NCBI GenBank assembly: GCA_009829735.1
Contig: CM020619.1
Span: 13,383,777 to 13,447,776 of the forward strand
Origin: Pyropia yezoensis
Taxonomy: Eukaryota; Rhodophyta; Bangiophyceae; Bangiales; Bangiaceae
DNA length: 64,000 nucleotides
Reading direction: 5' to 3'
Position 1 is the first letter of the stretch, and every line of letters starts with the position of its first letter. Positions 1-10,961 of the stretch are shown in pieces. Position numbers and translations under genes: made by a program. The notes under the pieces were generated by a model. It made no database searches. It was not told the origin of the DNA and saw only the letters and a program-made list of their open reading frames with translations.

Positions 1-2779
1 TGGGCGCGGCGGGCGGGGCGCGCATGTGCGTGAGGCGGAGGGGGAGGCCGCGCCGGTTGGCGGGGGGGGACGTGGAGTCGGAGGAAGCAGCGGCGCAGGG
101 AGCATGTCGGGGATTGGGGGAGGGGCGGAAGGCGTCGGGGAGAGGTCATAGTGTCCACAGGCAGGGAAGCTCAGGATCCTCAGACCCCCCCCCCCCTGAA
201 ATGCCGACAGGGCCCAGTGTTGTCGGCCTCGCCGTCGGGCGCGCTGTGCGATCACGTACCGCCTTAAACCAGGCCGTCGGCATAAACCTTGGCGTCGGTA
301 CGATGCTGCGTAAGGCACCGGAGGGAGTCCTTCTGGACAGACTCGCTGAGCCGATTCTTGCTCATGCAGTACCCATATCCCCGAACCCTGTGTGAAGTTT
401 TAACGCTCATCCAGAGAACTTGTGCTCAGCATTTCCCTGAACTTTATGGGCATTCGCGTTTTCGCGCAAGAGCGTGATTCGCGTCGGCGCGATGTGATGT
501 TGGTGTCATCCCTCGTTTCGGCACGATAACACGCAACTCGCAAGCAACCGGCAGGCCTTGCCAACACTCGCACCGTTGCGCGGATGGCCCGAAAGGCCCC
601 TCACGCTGCGTGTCTTGACGGCGTGGGCGAAGTCGCAGCACTCAAGAAACGAGCCTGGCAGGCGGTGCGACGTACGTTGTTACGCCAGCGGGCTTTACCG
701 CAGCGTCGCCGAATTTCGGAGTGTCGACCGGCGGCGCGCCGGCAACGGCGGCGCCTTTGCGTGGCACCGCCACCTCGGCAGCGGCTACCTCGAGGGTCTC
801 CGCGGCTGTCGCTGTCGCCGCGGCCACCGCCGCCGCCGCGTCAAGGACTACGGACAGATATTCTGGTGGTTGCGCCCAACATCGCTGCAGGGGTACTCCG
901 TAGCAGGAAGCCCGCAGCGGTCGGCCACCGATGGGAGATAGAGGCGTGTCAGGCATGGCACAGCCGTCGCGGTGGCGATAGTGACCTCAACCAGTGTCCT
1001 GGCCGGCGCCATATTCGTCCCAGCCCTCGCCGCTGGCACAGGAGCGGCACCACGACTACAGCAGACGGCGGCCCGGAGGCCAGCTGAGCCTCGGGTGACG
1101 CGGCGACGGGAAGATCCTTGTTGCAGTTATCAGAAGCGATGCGCGCTACGCTACTGGGGCAGCCTCGTTGGCGGCAGCTGCATGCGGACCCGCTCACCGC
1201 GGCGGCGGCGACGGCAGCTTGAGCCGCGGTATGGACGCGACGGCCATCACCCGGTCGTGAAAGAAGGCGGCGTGGCTGTGCAGGAGGTTCCCATTGAGCA
1301 GGCCCCGGTTGACCGCGTAGCATCGCTTCGCGGAGGCGGCGGGTCGCGCCGTGCTGTCTGGCCCGAGGCGATGCGCGCCCACACCTGTGAGGTGGCCTCC
1401 CTTGCGGTGGTGGCAGCGGTATCTGCGGTACATACGCACGGCAGCGGCGGCAACGGCCGCGGCATCCGCACGATTGGCATGCTCGCGGCCAAGTCGGCGG
1501 CCACTATGGCCGCAATATCCGGCGGAGGCGGCTGACCCAGCATTGCCGGGTGGTGCAAAAGTGTTCGTCCTTTCAACTTCACACAAGAGAGCCACGAGCG
1601 ACGGCAGCTCATGCTCACCACGCACCACTGCCGCTACATTTCCAACAGCAAGGCCGGTCCGTTCCTGGACCAGTCCGCAGTTCCTTATCAGCGATCTCAA
1701 TTGCCTTCCGCCGGATGGACTGCAGCTGTTGATGTTCTCCAAGCTGTCTTCTTCCCATCTTACGCCGTGATCAGACAGAACGGTGCCAACGCTATTGGGG
1801 GCTATCAGATCCTGGGGATGGTGTGGTGGCAACTGGCTCACAACAGCTCTTCCCCCCCTCCATCCACCCTGTGCCTTCTGGTGCCGATCTCCTGGGCTGC
1901 ATCTCCACTGCCCACTCCTGTGCAAGACTTCACAGGGCGGCAGCAATCATCGCCATGATGGCGGCGGTCGTGGCCAGCGGCAATTTACCCATTTTTTATT
2001 GTCTTCGTTGCATTGATTACCTCGTTGTTTTGTATGTTTTGTATGAAGATGTCCATGCTGGCGATGGTCTGGTCGGCGCTTCGTATCAAAGTGCGCCTTC
2101 TGAAGGTTATACTGGTCTTCTTTCTTCTTCATCCTCCTCACTGGAAATATCACAGGTCCCTCCATTCTTCTTGAACAGACTCACTTCCGATGACCATCCC
2201 AGCCTGTGTTGAAACGCACAGTGCAACCTTACCTGCATCACTTTGGGTGGCATCCGAGAATGCTTCGGGAAGCGACTTGCCCGAGATGAGCTCCATGCCT
2301 GAAAGTTCAGGTGCGGGAGTTTGTCATGTGAGAGGGGACTTGGCGCTGGATCTTTTGTGAGGCATCAGGCATCAGGGAGAGGTTCGGCACAAAACAGCTC
2401 GGCAGGAACCAGCCTCGCGGCACAACACAATATTTCGGCACAAAATGCGACTCTCGGGAAAGCGCCGAAAGCACGTCTTCGGCCTAATACGAAACCTCAA
2501 CGCGAAGGCTTCCGTTGCGCGGTGCGTGGATTGCCGCGGTGTGGTAACGACCGTCTCCACGCGTGCACTCCTGGTGCGCCCTTTGCGTTTGGCGCAGAGG
2601 TCGTTTGGCGTGTGCCGTGACGCCGGCTTTGTCCAGTCATCTGTTCATCTTCAGCTTGCCGCGTGGGCCACCTGCAAGCACGGGAGCGCCGTGCCTGACG
2701 ACGGTCTTTTCCGCGGCTTGTACGACGAAGCCCCTGTACTGTGCTGCGTGGGGCGCGCGTCGACCCCGCACATTTCGCA
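1..2779. other. GC-rich stretch, no supported gene
   Basis: I see no convincing coding sequence. Open frames exist on both strands but are rich in Arg, Ala, Gly and Pro, overlap each other and match no recognised family. The sequence contains GCC/GGC runs around 720-850 and a more balanced stretch around 1990-2200. The string TCGGCACAA occurs near 2384 and 2433 and again near 7749 and 9619. Confidence 0.5.
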
Positions 2780-4124
2780 TGGCTGATGAACCGCGGATAG
2801 AGCGGCCTTCTCGCTTTTCTTTCCTTCACGACGCGCCCGTTATCTCTGAGGAGCCGGACGACATTTTCGTTTCGGCAGCTGGGCGGTCGGACACTTTTGT
2901 GGACGCTGACGTGAATCAGTCATTTTCCGACGCGTCCGAGGACGGAGCTGATCATTTGGGTGGAGGAGGTGGGGAAGGCGGTGAGCGTGGTGATGGAGCA
3001 GAAGGAGCTGTTGGACCTGCGTGCGGTGATGCGGCACACGAAGCCGCTGGTCCCGCGCCCGACGAGGCGGCAGATGGTGCAATTGACCCAGTAGTCGAAA
3101 ATGGTGCAAACGGAGCCGCTGGCGATGAAGCCGATGAACCGGGCGGGGCTGCGCCTGGAGGAGGTTTAGGAGGAGACTCCCAAGACCACGCCAACGCCGG
3201 CGGTGCGCCGGCGGTGCGGACGGAGCTGGGGTCGGTGTCGTTGGGGCGCCTGAAACAGACGGCCAGGAAGGAGAGGACGGTGGAGACGACGGCGCGGGCG
3301 GGGGATCCGATGCGGGCGACGATGACGGGACACTTGGAGCAGAGAGTGGCGAAGACGACGTTGGAGGCCCAGGAGGTCAAGGAGTAGCTGGTGGAGAAGA
3401 TCCAGGTGGCGCGGGCGGGTCTGACGATGGGAACGCAGTCGGCGACGGACCGGACGCGCCGCCGCGCCGGAGGCGCCTATGTCGCATTCAGCGACCTCGG
3501 CGGTCGCCATTCACTCCGGAAGAGCTCAAGGAGTGGTTTGCCTTTGAGCTTCGCGTACTGTTGGAAGTTGACGCTCGCGTTGCTGGGAACGTGTTGGAAA
3601 GCAGAATCCAAGGGGCAGGTGTCAGCTGCGGTGGGGCCTTCGTCACTATTGAGGCAGGTGAGTACATTGTTACGGGGGGATCGCTCGTCAATGGGCAGGT
3701 TATCGTGCTGTGCTCGTGCGGTGGGGTCCTTGGACGCGGAGCACCTGCGCCTGGGGTTGAGGTGGAGCATCCAGAGCTGCTTCTTGCCATGGGTAAGGAA
3801 AGCTCCTGTCGACACGCGGCGGCTCTCCGGCAGGCGTACTGTGACGTTTCTTCTGACACCGCCGTTGGCAGTCTGGAGGCCTTGTTTCAACTATACCCAA
3901 GCTTGAGCGGACGTGCGGTCCCCGACGACGACGACGATTGGGCGGACGATGAGGACGACGACGACCCTCGTGCCTACAAGGTTGGGAACTACGGCCGCAA
4001 GTCAGACCTTCCTGTCTACGCTGTGCGGTACGAGGGCGCATGGGCTTTAGTCGTCGCCAAGCCCAGAGGGAAGCGGCGCAGGCTGGCATTTTGCTTCCAG
4101 CTGTCTTGCGCGGCTCATGCGTGA
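2780..4124 (+). pseudogene. Transposon protein, N-terminal part: acidic leader and SWIM-like finger
   Basis: ATG at 2780 opens a very acidic Gly/Ala/Asp-rich leader. Near 3200 the coding signal moves to another frame, continues as an acidic leader, then PRRSPFTPEELKEWFAFEL and a globular part. Around 3700-3830 lies CSCGG ... SSCRHAAAL, a CxC...CxH pattern like a SWIM zinc finger, followed by an Asp-rich run and a basic segment. A TGA at 4122-4124 ends the frame, but the downstream ORF with the Cys cluster and Ulp1 domain is in exactly the same frame. One gene broken by a frameshift and a stop is the simplest reading. SWIM fingers with Ulp1 domains suggest a KDZ/Zisupton-type or MULE-type transposon; no transposase core was recognised, so the family is inference. 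Confidence 0.55.
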
Positions 4125-4307
4125 TCGTGCATTCACGCCAAGACAATCAACAGGCTTCGACGCGAGGAAGAAGGCTCTGGCAGCGGGGAAGGCAGCCATG
4201 CTGCGTCCAGTCTTTGTGGTGGACGCGACCAGCAGTCAAGCGAAGAGTGCGAAGGGGAGAATGCGGCGACAGAGCAAGAGGCAGAAGTAGCCGCGGCAGA
4301 CGCGGCG

Positions 4308-6107
4308 ATGATGGCGAACCGAGCACTCAAGCCGCGCCGGAGAGCCCGGAACATGTTTCCTGGCCGCGGAGAAGTGGCTATGTGCACGACGTACCACACG
4401 GAGTGTGACCTCCAGCGTGAGGCTGGGATTCTTCCACGAATGCTGGAAGGCGTCTTCGTCGAGGAGATATGCTTCTCCTATAACGCCGCGCGTGGTCAGA
4501 CGGCATTGTCGGAGCGGCAGGCGGAACTGTACACAGTGCGCGGCAGAACGCCCATCACTGTGGCAGACTGGATCTGCGGTGACGGCCACCCTGTTGGCTA
4601 CGATGGCGCGGAGGACGCCTTGTCTGTGTACGAGCCACGGACGGTGTACACCCGAGTGCTTCTGGACACTATCCTGGAAGCGTGCGTCATCGGGCGGACC
4701 ACAATGTCTGCAGCGGCCGAGTTGTGGACCAGCACTCTGCGCAATTCTGCGGCGTACGAGGAAGGTGAGCTTGGTCCAGCGCGACAAGGTCTGTCAGGGG
4801 CGTGCGGCGAGTACTCTGACACGCTGATTGTCCCTGACTTGACTTTTACCTGCACGCGCTGCGGTGAAGATGAGGCGGGGGGCGGGTCGTTCTCTTGCGT
4901 GCTATGCGACGGGCAGGTGTTGTCGGTGCTAGCCGATCACATTGTGGCTATGCGTCGGCCAGGGCAAAATTGCCCGCGTGCCCCCATGCCCATTACGTTC
5001 GCTTGCGCCGTGCGGATCGCCGTAGTCCTGGCCGTCATCGGACGTCGAGTGCGGGCTGCAGTCAGCGGCGCTACGCCACTGTCGGCGCGAGAGCGGGAGC
5101 AGTACCGCACGTTTGCTGCCGCGACCGAGAACGGGCCGCCACTGCCTCCCCCATTGCCCAACGGTGAGGAAGAGGGTGGTCGGACCCGAGAGGATTCGGA
5201 AACCGCTTTACTTTGGGCGGCCTCTCATCTCTTCTCCACGTTCTTCGTCATTCGCGATGCGGCAGAATTGGCACACGAGAGTGGAGAGGCAAACTCGGGC
5301 AGCGTGGCGAGTGACGCCGCCGAGGAAGCTGGAACAACATCGGGGGACGACGATGCCGTGGACTCTGGTGGAGACCCAAGCTCCGACGAGGAGCCAGTGG
5401 ACGCTGACGATTTTGGCGTCATGCAGGAGTGGCGCTTGTTGGACACTGCGCACGCCGACGTCGTCGAGGCGCCGGACGCCGACGTTAGAGCCCAAGATGT
5501 TATTGCACCCCTTGCCGGCGTCCTCGGCGCTGAAGCAGGTACACACCCGCTCTTCTTGAGCACACCAAGCCCGGCCGGAACGCCTTCGCCAAACCCGGAT
5601 ACTGGCGATGAAGAGGATCCCCTGCAGTTTTTGCTCTCTGCTCCACAAGAGGCGGAAAGGCAGGCGGCGAAGGCAGCTGGTCCGCTGACAGCCGATGAGT
5701 GGAGCGTTCCCCTCAGCATGATTGAGAGCGTCGCGGACGGTGCCGCGCCAAGCGCCTCCGGCGTTTTCGTGGACCCCGCGGAGTTTCACTCCGCACTGAC
5801 GCTCAAGGCGGTCGAAGCGACGAGTGCTGTCGTCGCTGGGTCTTCTGTGCAAGCAAGACGCAGGAACCTTCGCCCGAGTTCGCGAGGTGCCTCAGCAGCT
5901 GGAGAGGACGTCTTTATATTGAGAGTTGGTCCCGTCCCTCTGAAGCGTGGCGACTTCCGACGTATCCTGCCGGGGGAGTGGCTGACAGACCAGGTGATGA
6001 ACGCATTTGTGGAGCTGGTACGTTATCATCGTTGTGGACCTCGTGCGGGGACTGGGGGTGCTGGCGCTCCAGGGCGGTTCTACTTCTTTAACTCGTACTT
6101 CTACTAG
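4308..6107 (+). CDS. Transposon protein, middle part: Cys cluster and first half of Ulp1 domain
   Basis: The 599-codon ORF is open in frame from 4125, just after the TGA. Residues ~180-200 carry CTRCGE ... CVLCDGQVLS, resembling the CxxCG...DG cluster that precedes the catalytic region in KDZ-type transposases. An acidic, Ser/Pro-rich linker follows (~290-460). The C-terminus is the first half of a Ulp1/C48 protease: LPGEWLTDQVMNAFVELV, then RFYFFNSYFY, the usual aromatic motif before the catalytic half. The ORF stops with TAG at 6105-6107 in the middle of that domain. The TAG is also present in the second assembled copy (12329-12331). Cleavage of SUMO-like modifiers is the family activity; its role here is unknown. 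Confidence 0.65.
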   Translation: MMANRALKPRRRARNMFPGRGEVAMCTTYHTECDLQREAGILPRMLEGVFVEEICFSYNAARGQTALSERQAELYTVRGRTPITVADWICGDGHPVGYDGAEDALSVYEPRTVYTRVLLDTILEACVIGRTTMSAAAELWTSTLRNSAAYEEGELGPARQGLSGACGEYSDTLIVPDLTFTCTRCGEDEAGGGSFSCVLCDGQVLSVLADHIVAMRRPGQNCPRAPMPITFACAVRIAVVLAVIGRRVRAAVSGATPLSAREREQYRTFAAATENGPPLPPPLPNGEEEGGRTREDSETALLWAASHLFSTFFVIRDAAELAHESGEANSGSVASDAAEEAGTTSGDDDAVDSGGDPSSDEEPVDADDFGVMQEWRLLDTAHADVVEAPDADVRAQDVIAPLAGVLGAEAGTHPLFLSTPSPAGTPSPNPDTGDEEDPLQFLLSAPQEAERQAAKAAGPLTADEWSVPLSMIESVADGAAPSASGVFVDPAEFHSALTLKAVEATSAVVAGSSVQARRRNLRPSSRGASAAGEDVFILRVGPVPLKRGDFRRILPGEWLTDQVMNAFVELVRYHRCGPRAGTGGAGAPGRFYFFNSYFY

Positions 6108-6551
6108 TTGATGAACCAGCATGGGAGGTACCAGTACGCTGCCGTACGGCGGTGGACCTCGAACCGGAACGTGCTGGACTGCGAGACTGTGTTCATACCT
6201 GTCAACGTGGGTAACAACCACTGGGTGTTGTGCGTGGTGGAATGGAGCAAAGGTGTAGTGGGAGTGTATGACTCGCTTGGGAGCAGCCTCGCCGTCGGAA
6301 ACAACGTTGCCAAGTGGGTCGCCGACGAGGCGAGCACAAAGGGTCTCGCTGCGCAGACGATCGTAGTGGAGGAGCGGACCTGCATTCAGCAGCGGAACGG
6401 CGACGACTGCGGCGTCTTTGTATGTATGTGTATGGAGCTGCTTGCCAGGGACATGTCTGTCCTCGACTTATCGCCCTTGAGGGGGAAGTACTACCGGCGC
6501 CGCATCGCTGCTCAAATTCTCAGCAAGCAGCTGCTCGGCGGGTGGGAGTGA
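6108..6551 (+). CDS. Ulp1/SENP-like C48 cysteine protease, catalytic half
   Basis: This frame directly continues the preceding ORF after its TAG. All catalytic positions of a C48 protease are visible: His in NNHWVLCVVE (residue ~38), Asp in GVYDSLG (~55), the oxyanion Gln in CIQQRNGDDCG (~95) and the nucleophile Cys (~101). The block length and order fit Ulp1/SENP enzymes, which cleave SUMO or related ubiquitin-like proteins. Such domains are often fused to transposases of Mutator, CACTA and KDZ-type elements. Because the preserved catalytic half follows an in-frame stop, it is translated only by readthrough, from a later start, or not at all. Confidence 0.85.
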   Translation: MMNQHGRYQYAAVRRWTSNRNVLDCETVFIPVNVGNNHWVLCVVEWSKGVVGVYDSLGSSLAVGNNVAKWVADEASTKGLAAQTIVVEERTCIQQRNGDDCGVFVCMCMELLARDMSVLDLSPLRGKYYRRRIAAQILSKQLLGGWE

Positions 6552-8713
6552 GTCCTCTACTTTTACTGCGCTTCTTCTGGTACTGAGTACAAGAGCGTGT
6601 TGTTGAGACGGACTGGCGGCACATACGAGTGCGTGCTGCTTATGGTACAGGAAGAGGATCACAGGCCCCCTGACGTACCGCGCGCGGGTTCTCGGAGCCA
6701 CCGCCGCCCGGGAGCCCGCATGCGCCGCGGTGGTGCTGGCTGCCGCACAGGGGCAGTCCAAGGAGGCGGCCTCAGAGACAGCGCCGGCGGTGGCGGCGGC
6801 CGGCCGGCGGTGGCGGCAGCGAAAGCGGCGGTCGTGGCGGTGGCGGTGGCAGCGTCGGCAGAGGGGGCGGTTGTGGCGCGCGAGACTACAAGCGGCGTCG
6901 GCGACGTTCCGTGGCGTGCCCCTTGTGTGACGCGCGCACGTGCCGCCGGAGCTGGGCGGCGCACACGGGTGCAGCGACTATAATGCATCGCCCTTCACCC
7001 CGCTGGAGACGCTGTAGACGCTGCGCAAGACGCGTGGGCGGCGGCGGCGGTGGTAGTGGCGCGCCTATCGTTTGGCACGCTCACGGTGCGGGAAAAGGGG
7101 TACCTGACCGTCCCCTGGGGCCGGTGCGAGGAGGCGTTCCGCATCCGCGGTTTGACCCTATCGCCTTTCGCCGCCGTTTGAGAGCCCGGTGGCGGTGCTG
7201 TCGCCGCAGGCGTCCGAGCCCTGCCGCGACTCACTAACATTGGACGCTTCCTGGTCAGAGGATGCCGGACTGACTGCAATTGGCGCCGCGCTGGCGGCCA
7301 GTTTTTGACTTTTGTGTCTTCTTGGTGTCCTGCCTCCCCTGTTCAGCGGCACGGGCGCTACCCAGACTGGTCGCCGTCCTCCCTCTACGTTTCTTGAAGG
7401 ACATGCAAACAACGGCGTTGCGCGGTCCCACGACACTGCACCGGCTCGCATGTCCGCCCTTCTCCCGGCACGAGCGCTTCATGTCGCCGGGTGTGGGGGG
7501 GGGGGGTCACGCGGCTTCCCATGTGGAGGAAGAAAGTGCTTCGGCGTGCTCGTAGCAGCTGAGAGGGCAATTACGGTTGTACTCGTTCACGTACACTTCA
7601 TCGACATCCGCTCGTGTGTACCCCTTTTAAAAGCTCGTTCTCTTGGGCGTTCAGCGCAGAAGTGTCCTAGAAGCCGCGTGAGTGGGCACCGGCTGTGCTT
7701 TGTGACTTGAGTGAGGTCACATCCTTGACGTGGAACACAAGTGCTTGAATCGGCACAATCGTATTACGCGAAGTGTCAGCAAATCGACTTCCGCTGTGGG
7801 GTTGAAAGTACATCGGCAGGAATCGTATCGTGCCGAAATTGTCGAGGACGTAGATGCCAAACCGGCCGAGGGGTCCCAAAATAAGCTGTGGTGAGCCAGC
7901 GCCTAGGCCGTTGCCGCTGCCCACCAATGCGGCCCGCGCAGAGGGGCATAAAAAGGCGGGCAGCTTCAGCGGCCGGGAGTTGGACAGGCATCCCGCCATA
8001 GGGGTCGCATCCGCCCTCCATACGTCGCAACCCTTGGCGGTAATCCGGCCGCGCGACCACGTAGAGATACGAGGGGGTACGGGAGGTGTGCAGCTGCCGC
8101 ACCTGGGGTGGCCACTACTGCGGGCGGAAACCCATACAACGGAGCCTCTGCGACTACCTCCCGTACTTCCCACGCCCCCCCCGCCACTTCCGTAGGGGGG
8201 AGTTCGAGGCCTGGGCACGCAGTGGTCCTCGCTCTTTCCCGACTCTAGCACTTCACTGGGGTGTCCAGGACGTCACGGACCTGCATGTGGCCACGCGCTT
8301 CGTTGCTCTCTGCAACCTCGTTCGTTCATCGTGCGAGCCCCTTGTCGCCCGGCCCCCTCCGCTGGGTCGCGCGCTCCCCCTCCACTGGGACTCCCGCCTC
8401 CTTCGGGGTCGGTCACGTGCTCCCGCGCTACTTGGTCGCCCGCCCCCTCCAAGGCTGGGCGCTGTTCCTCCTCTTTCGTCCCCCACCCTTGGTGACGACC
8501 TTCTCCCTGTCGCTTGGTCGCGCTCACTTCCTTCGTGCTCCGTCCCGCTTGGGCGACATCCTTCCCGTACCCCTCCCCTGGAACCACTTCCCGTGCAATG
8601 TCGGTCACGCACGAGTGGTGGAGTGGGGGCTTCCTGCTGGGGGAATGCGTCCGCGCGAGGCGCCGCAACGGAGGCTTCAAAGCGGGGTACATCCTCGAGT
8701 GGAGACCCCGATG
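6552..8713. other. Region without a supported gene
   Basis: Repetitive GGC/GCG sequence (6720-6900) gives Ala/Arg/Gly-rich frames with no family match. A minus-strand frame at 7667-8251 has a plausible segment (RFGIYVLDNFGTIRFLPMYF) but no recognisable domain. GCATAAAAAGG at ~7948 resembles a TATA box. The region around 8330-8600 is a C-rich imperfect repeat. Confidence 0.4.
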
Positions 8714-9097
8714 ATGGCGAGCCGTAGGCGCACTCTGCGTGAGGGTTTTGTACTTGTCTGTGTTCGGGCGCGCGACCGGCGGTCAAGAGTGGTACGCGCG
8801 CTCAAGGCCAGTCGAGTGCGGGTCCAGAGAGTATCTCGGCTTGCACTGCGTATGCAGGTGACTTTTAGCCGAGGGGTGTCATTGGAGGAGGAGTCCGACA
8901 CGGAGCAGATTGTTGGGGCTCCGATGGCCATGGACATGCCCGAGAGCGGAGGCACGGACGCGGACGCCAGCGGCGGCGGCGGTGACAGCGGACTGAACAT
9001 GCCAGCCTTTGATGCTCTGGCAGCTTTCGAATCCGCAGGCGATGCGCAGACGCGTCCTGATGACGATGAAGCTCCCGCTCATGGTTTTCAGCAGTAG
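8714..9097 (+). CDS. Hypothetical small acidic-tailed protein
   Basis: ATG at 8714 opens a 127-codon frame with a basic N-terminal half rich in Arg and Val and an acidic Gly/Asp-rich second half ending DDDEAPAHGFQQ. No domain was recognised. The basic-then-acidic layout and the position downstream of the Ulp1 gene are compatible with an exon of the same transposon, but nothing proves expression. The second assembled copy at 14943-15326 is identical over this part, while upstream the frames differ by homopolymer indels. It could be an exon, a small gene or chance. Confidence 0.3.
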   Translation: MASRRRTLREGFVLVCVRARDRRSRVVRALKASRVRVQRVSRLALRMQVTFSRGVSLEEESDTEQIVGAPMAMDMPESGGTDADASGGGGDSGLNMPAFDALAAFESAGDAQTRPDDDEAPAHGFQQ

Positions 9098-10053
9098 TTG
9101 AAGAGCTCTTGCGGCGCTGGTGGCCACAACGGCTTCGGCCGTGCTTGTGTGTCGCCATGTGTTGGTCTGATGAGATTGGTCGTATGCAGGGCTTAGCTCA
9201 TCTTCCTTCATGCCATGGCGTGTTGGTCTGTGGCGAGTGCGATATAATGTTCATACGTTTCTCGGTGCAAGCGCATCTCTTGTGCCTCTGGTTAGTACGC
9301 TATATGATTTTAGAAAGGCTGCGCAGTCTGACCTTCTTGTCGTCTGTCCATCAATCTTCTTCTGAGACCTCGCACCGCTTGGACGTCGACGTTTATCACA
9401 GCCGTCCGGCTTCAGCGCACAGGGTGGGGCGTGCGAGCCACACTGTTGCTCTCATTGCGCTCGTCCGGCGTGTAAAGAGTTGAAGCACATGTGATTTCCG
9501 GCAGTATGTGTACGGAGCAGCTGGTTGTGACGGAGGTGCGTGCGACACTCCGGTCTTCACCGGAGTGGGCCACTCCATCCTGGGATGGCAGCGCGAGAAC
9601 CTGCAGAGTTCTGTTTGAATCGGCACAAACATACAGTGCCGAAGTGTCAACAACCGGGATCGTCTATCCACGCGATCGCACCAATTCGGCGTGAAGCACT
9701 TCATGCCGACACGGCACAGAGGACAGATGCGGGTGTGCTGGGCGGCGCCCTCCCCAGCACTTCTCCCTGCGGCAGGCGCACTCGTCTGGGGAGACCAGTG
9801 ACAGCCCTGTGGCTCCTGCATCTTCCCCTCCGTCCTCCAGAGTTGTCCAACAGAAGCGGCACGCCATCCGGGTGGGTACGCACAGAGATGGCAAGGAACT
9901 GAGCGGCATGGCGGCACGCCGCAGTGGGCGTCCGCCGGCGCGCGGGCCACGCTGCGCTGCGGGGAGAATGCCAGTGGGAGCAGCTGCGCTGGAGGACTGT
10001 AAAGAGGCTACATACGCAGAAGAAGTTGGGACAGTGGGTACCGATGGGCGCAG
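9098..10053. other. Region without a supported gene
   Basis: No recognisable coding sequence. It separates the Ulp1-bearing region from the truncated 3' end of the minus-strand gypsy element. I looked here for the missing left LTR of that element and did not find it. Confidence 0.4.
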
Positions 10054-10461
10054 CTACGAGGCCGCCGGGGTGGTCACAACGGGTGGCAGCGCGCCCGTGT
10101 TCTCTACTTCGTATGGAATCCCACCCGGTCCCACCGGGTCATCTGACCGGTGGGTTGTAAGAGCTTCATGTAGCAACCCAGCCGGTACCGGCTGAGGCTG
10201 TTCCGGCTTCGGAGCAGGTGTCACATCATTGAGGTTGATGCGTTGTATCTCCGTATCGGAGTGCAGGATGACAGAGTGATCATCTCTGTGTAAGATCTGG
10301 TACGGTCCCTTGACCGGTTGCATAAGGTTGTTCCCTCCGAACTTCTGGTGTCTGATGTAGACCCAGTCACCTTTTACCAGGGTTGCGTTGCGTACCCGTA
10401 GCCGGGCGTCAAAACTCTTCTGGTATCGAAGTTGTGTACGGTCAAGGGCACCCTTGAGCTT
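10054..10461 (-). CDS. pol: Ty3/gypsy integrase C-terminal region, cut by the assembly gap (copy 1)
   Basis: Same sequence as the end of the pol ORF at 16285-16692. It encodes the segment after the integrase core, including LVKGDWVYIRHQKFGGNN and the Pro-rich C-terminus. The reading frame enters from the N gap and stops at 10054. It is the end of the left contig and most likely the same locus as 16285-16692. Confidence 0.85.
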   Translation of the reverse strand, partial: KLKGALDRTQLRYQKSFDARLRVRNATLVKGDWVYIRHQKFGGNNLMQPVKGPYQILHRDDHSVILHSDTEIQRINLNDVTPAPKPEQPQPVPAGLLHEALTTHRSDDPVGPGGIPYEVENTGALPPVVTTPAAS

Positions 10462-10961
10462 NNNNNNNNNNNNNNNNNNNNNNNNNNNNNNNNNNNNNNN
10501 NNNNNNNNNNNNNNNNNNNNNNNNNNNNNNNNNNNNNNNNNNNNNNNNNNNNNNNNNNNNNNNNNNNNNNNNNNNNNNNNNNNNNNNNNNNNNNNNNNNN
10601 NNNNNNNNNNNNNNNNNNNNNNNNNNNNNNNNNNNNNNNNNNNNNNNNNNNNNNNNNNNNNNNNNNNNNNNNNNNNNNNNNNNNNNNNNNNNNNNNNNNN
10701 NNNNNNNNNNNNNNNNNNNNNNNNNNNNNNNNNNNNNNNNNNNNNNNNNNNNNNNNNNNNNNNNNNNNNNNNNNNNNNNNNNNNNNNNNNNNNNNNNNNN
10801 NNNNNNNNNNNNNNNNNNNNNNNNNNNNNNNNNNNNNNNNNNNNNNNNNNNNNNNNNNNNNNNNNNNNNNNNNNNNNNNNNNNNNNNNNNNNNNNNNNNN
10901 NNNNNNNNNNNNNNNNNNNNNNNNNNNNNNNNNNNNNNNNNNNNNNNNNNNNNNNNNNNNN
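10462..10961. other. Assembly gap, 500 N
   Basis: Exactly 500 N, the look of a scaffold gap of arbitrary size. Both flanks belong to the same repeated block, so the real gap may be zero or negative. Confidence 0.99.

Larger units (their letters stand above)
4737..10461. repeat. Duplicated block, copy 1
   Basis: This 5.7-kb block recurs at 10962-16692 in the same orientation. The first base after the N gap continues as 4737 does, and the last base before the gap matches 16692. Differences are mostly +/-1 in G or C runs, for example near 4878, 5090, 5165, 5340 and 8345-8570. Copy 1 keeps the Cys-cluster ORF open. Confidence 0.95.

Noticed and set aside
6911-7000. C2H2-like finger CPLCDARTCRRSWAAHTG...H
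   Set aside because: Single CxxC with poorly spaced His in an Arg-rich frame without neighbouring coding signal; likely chance.
2380-9930. Scattered TCGGCACAA / TGCCGA strings as transposon terminal repeats
   Set aside because: Short, not paired at consistent ends and without target duplications.
9700-10053. Left LTR of gypsy A
   Set aside because: No similarity to the 22599-22960 LTR was found here or in the second copy; the element is taken as truncated.
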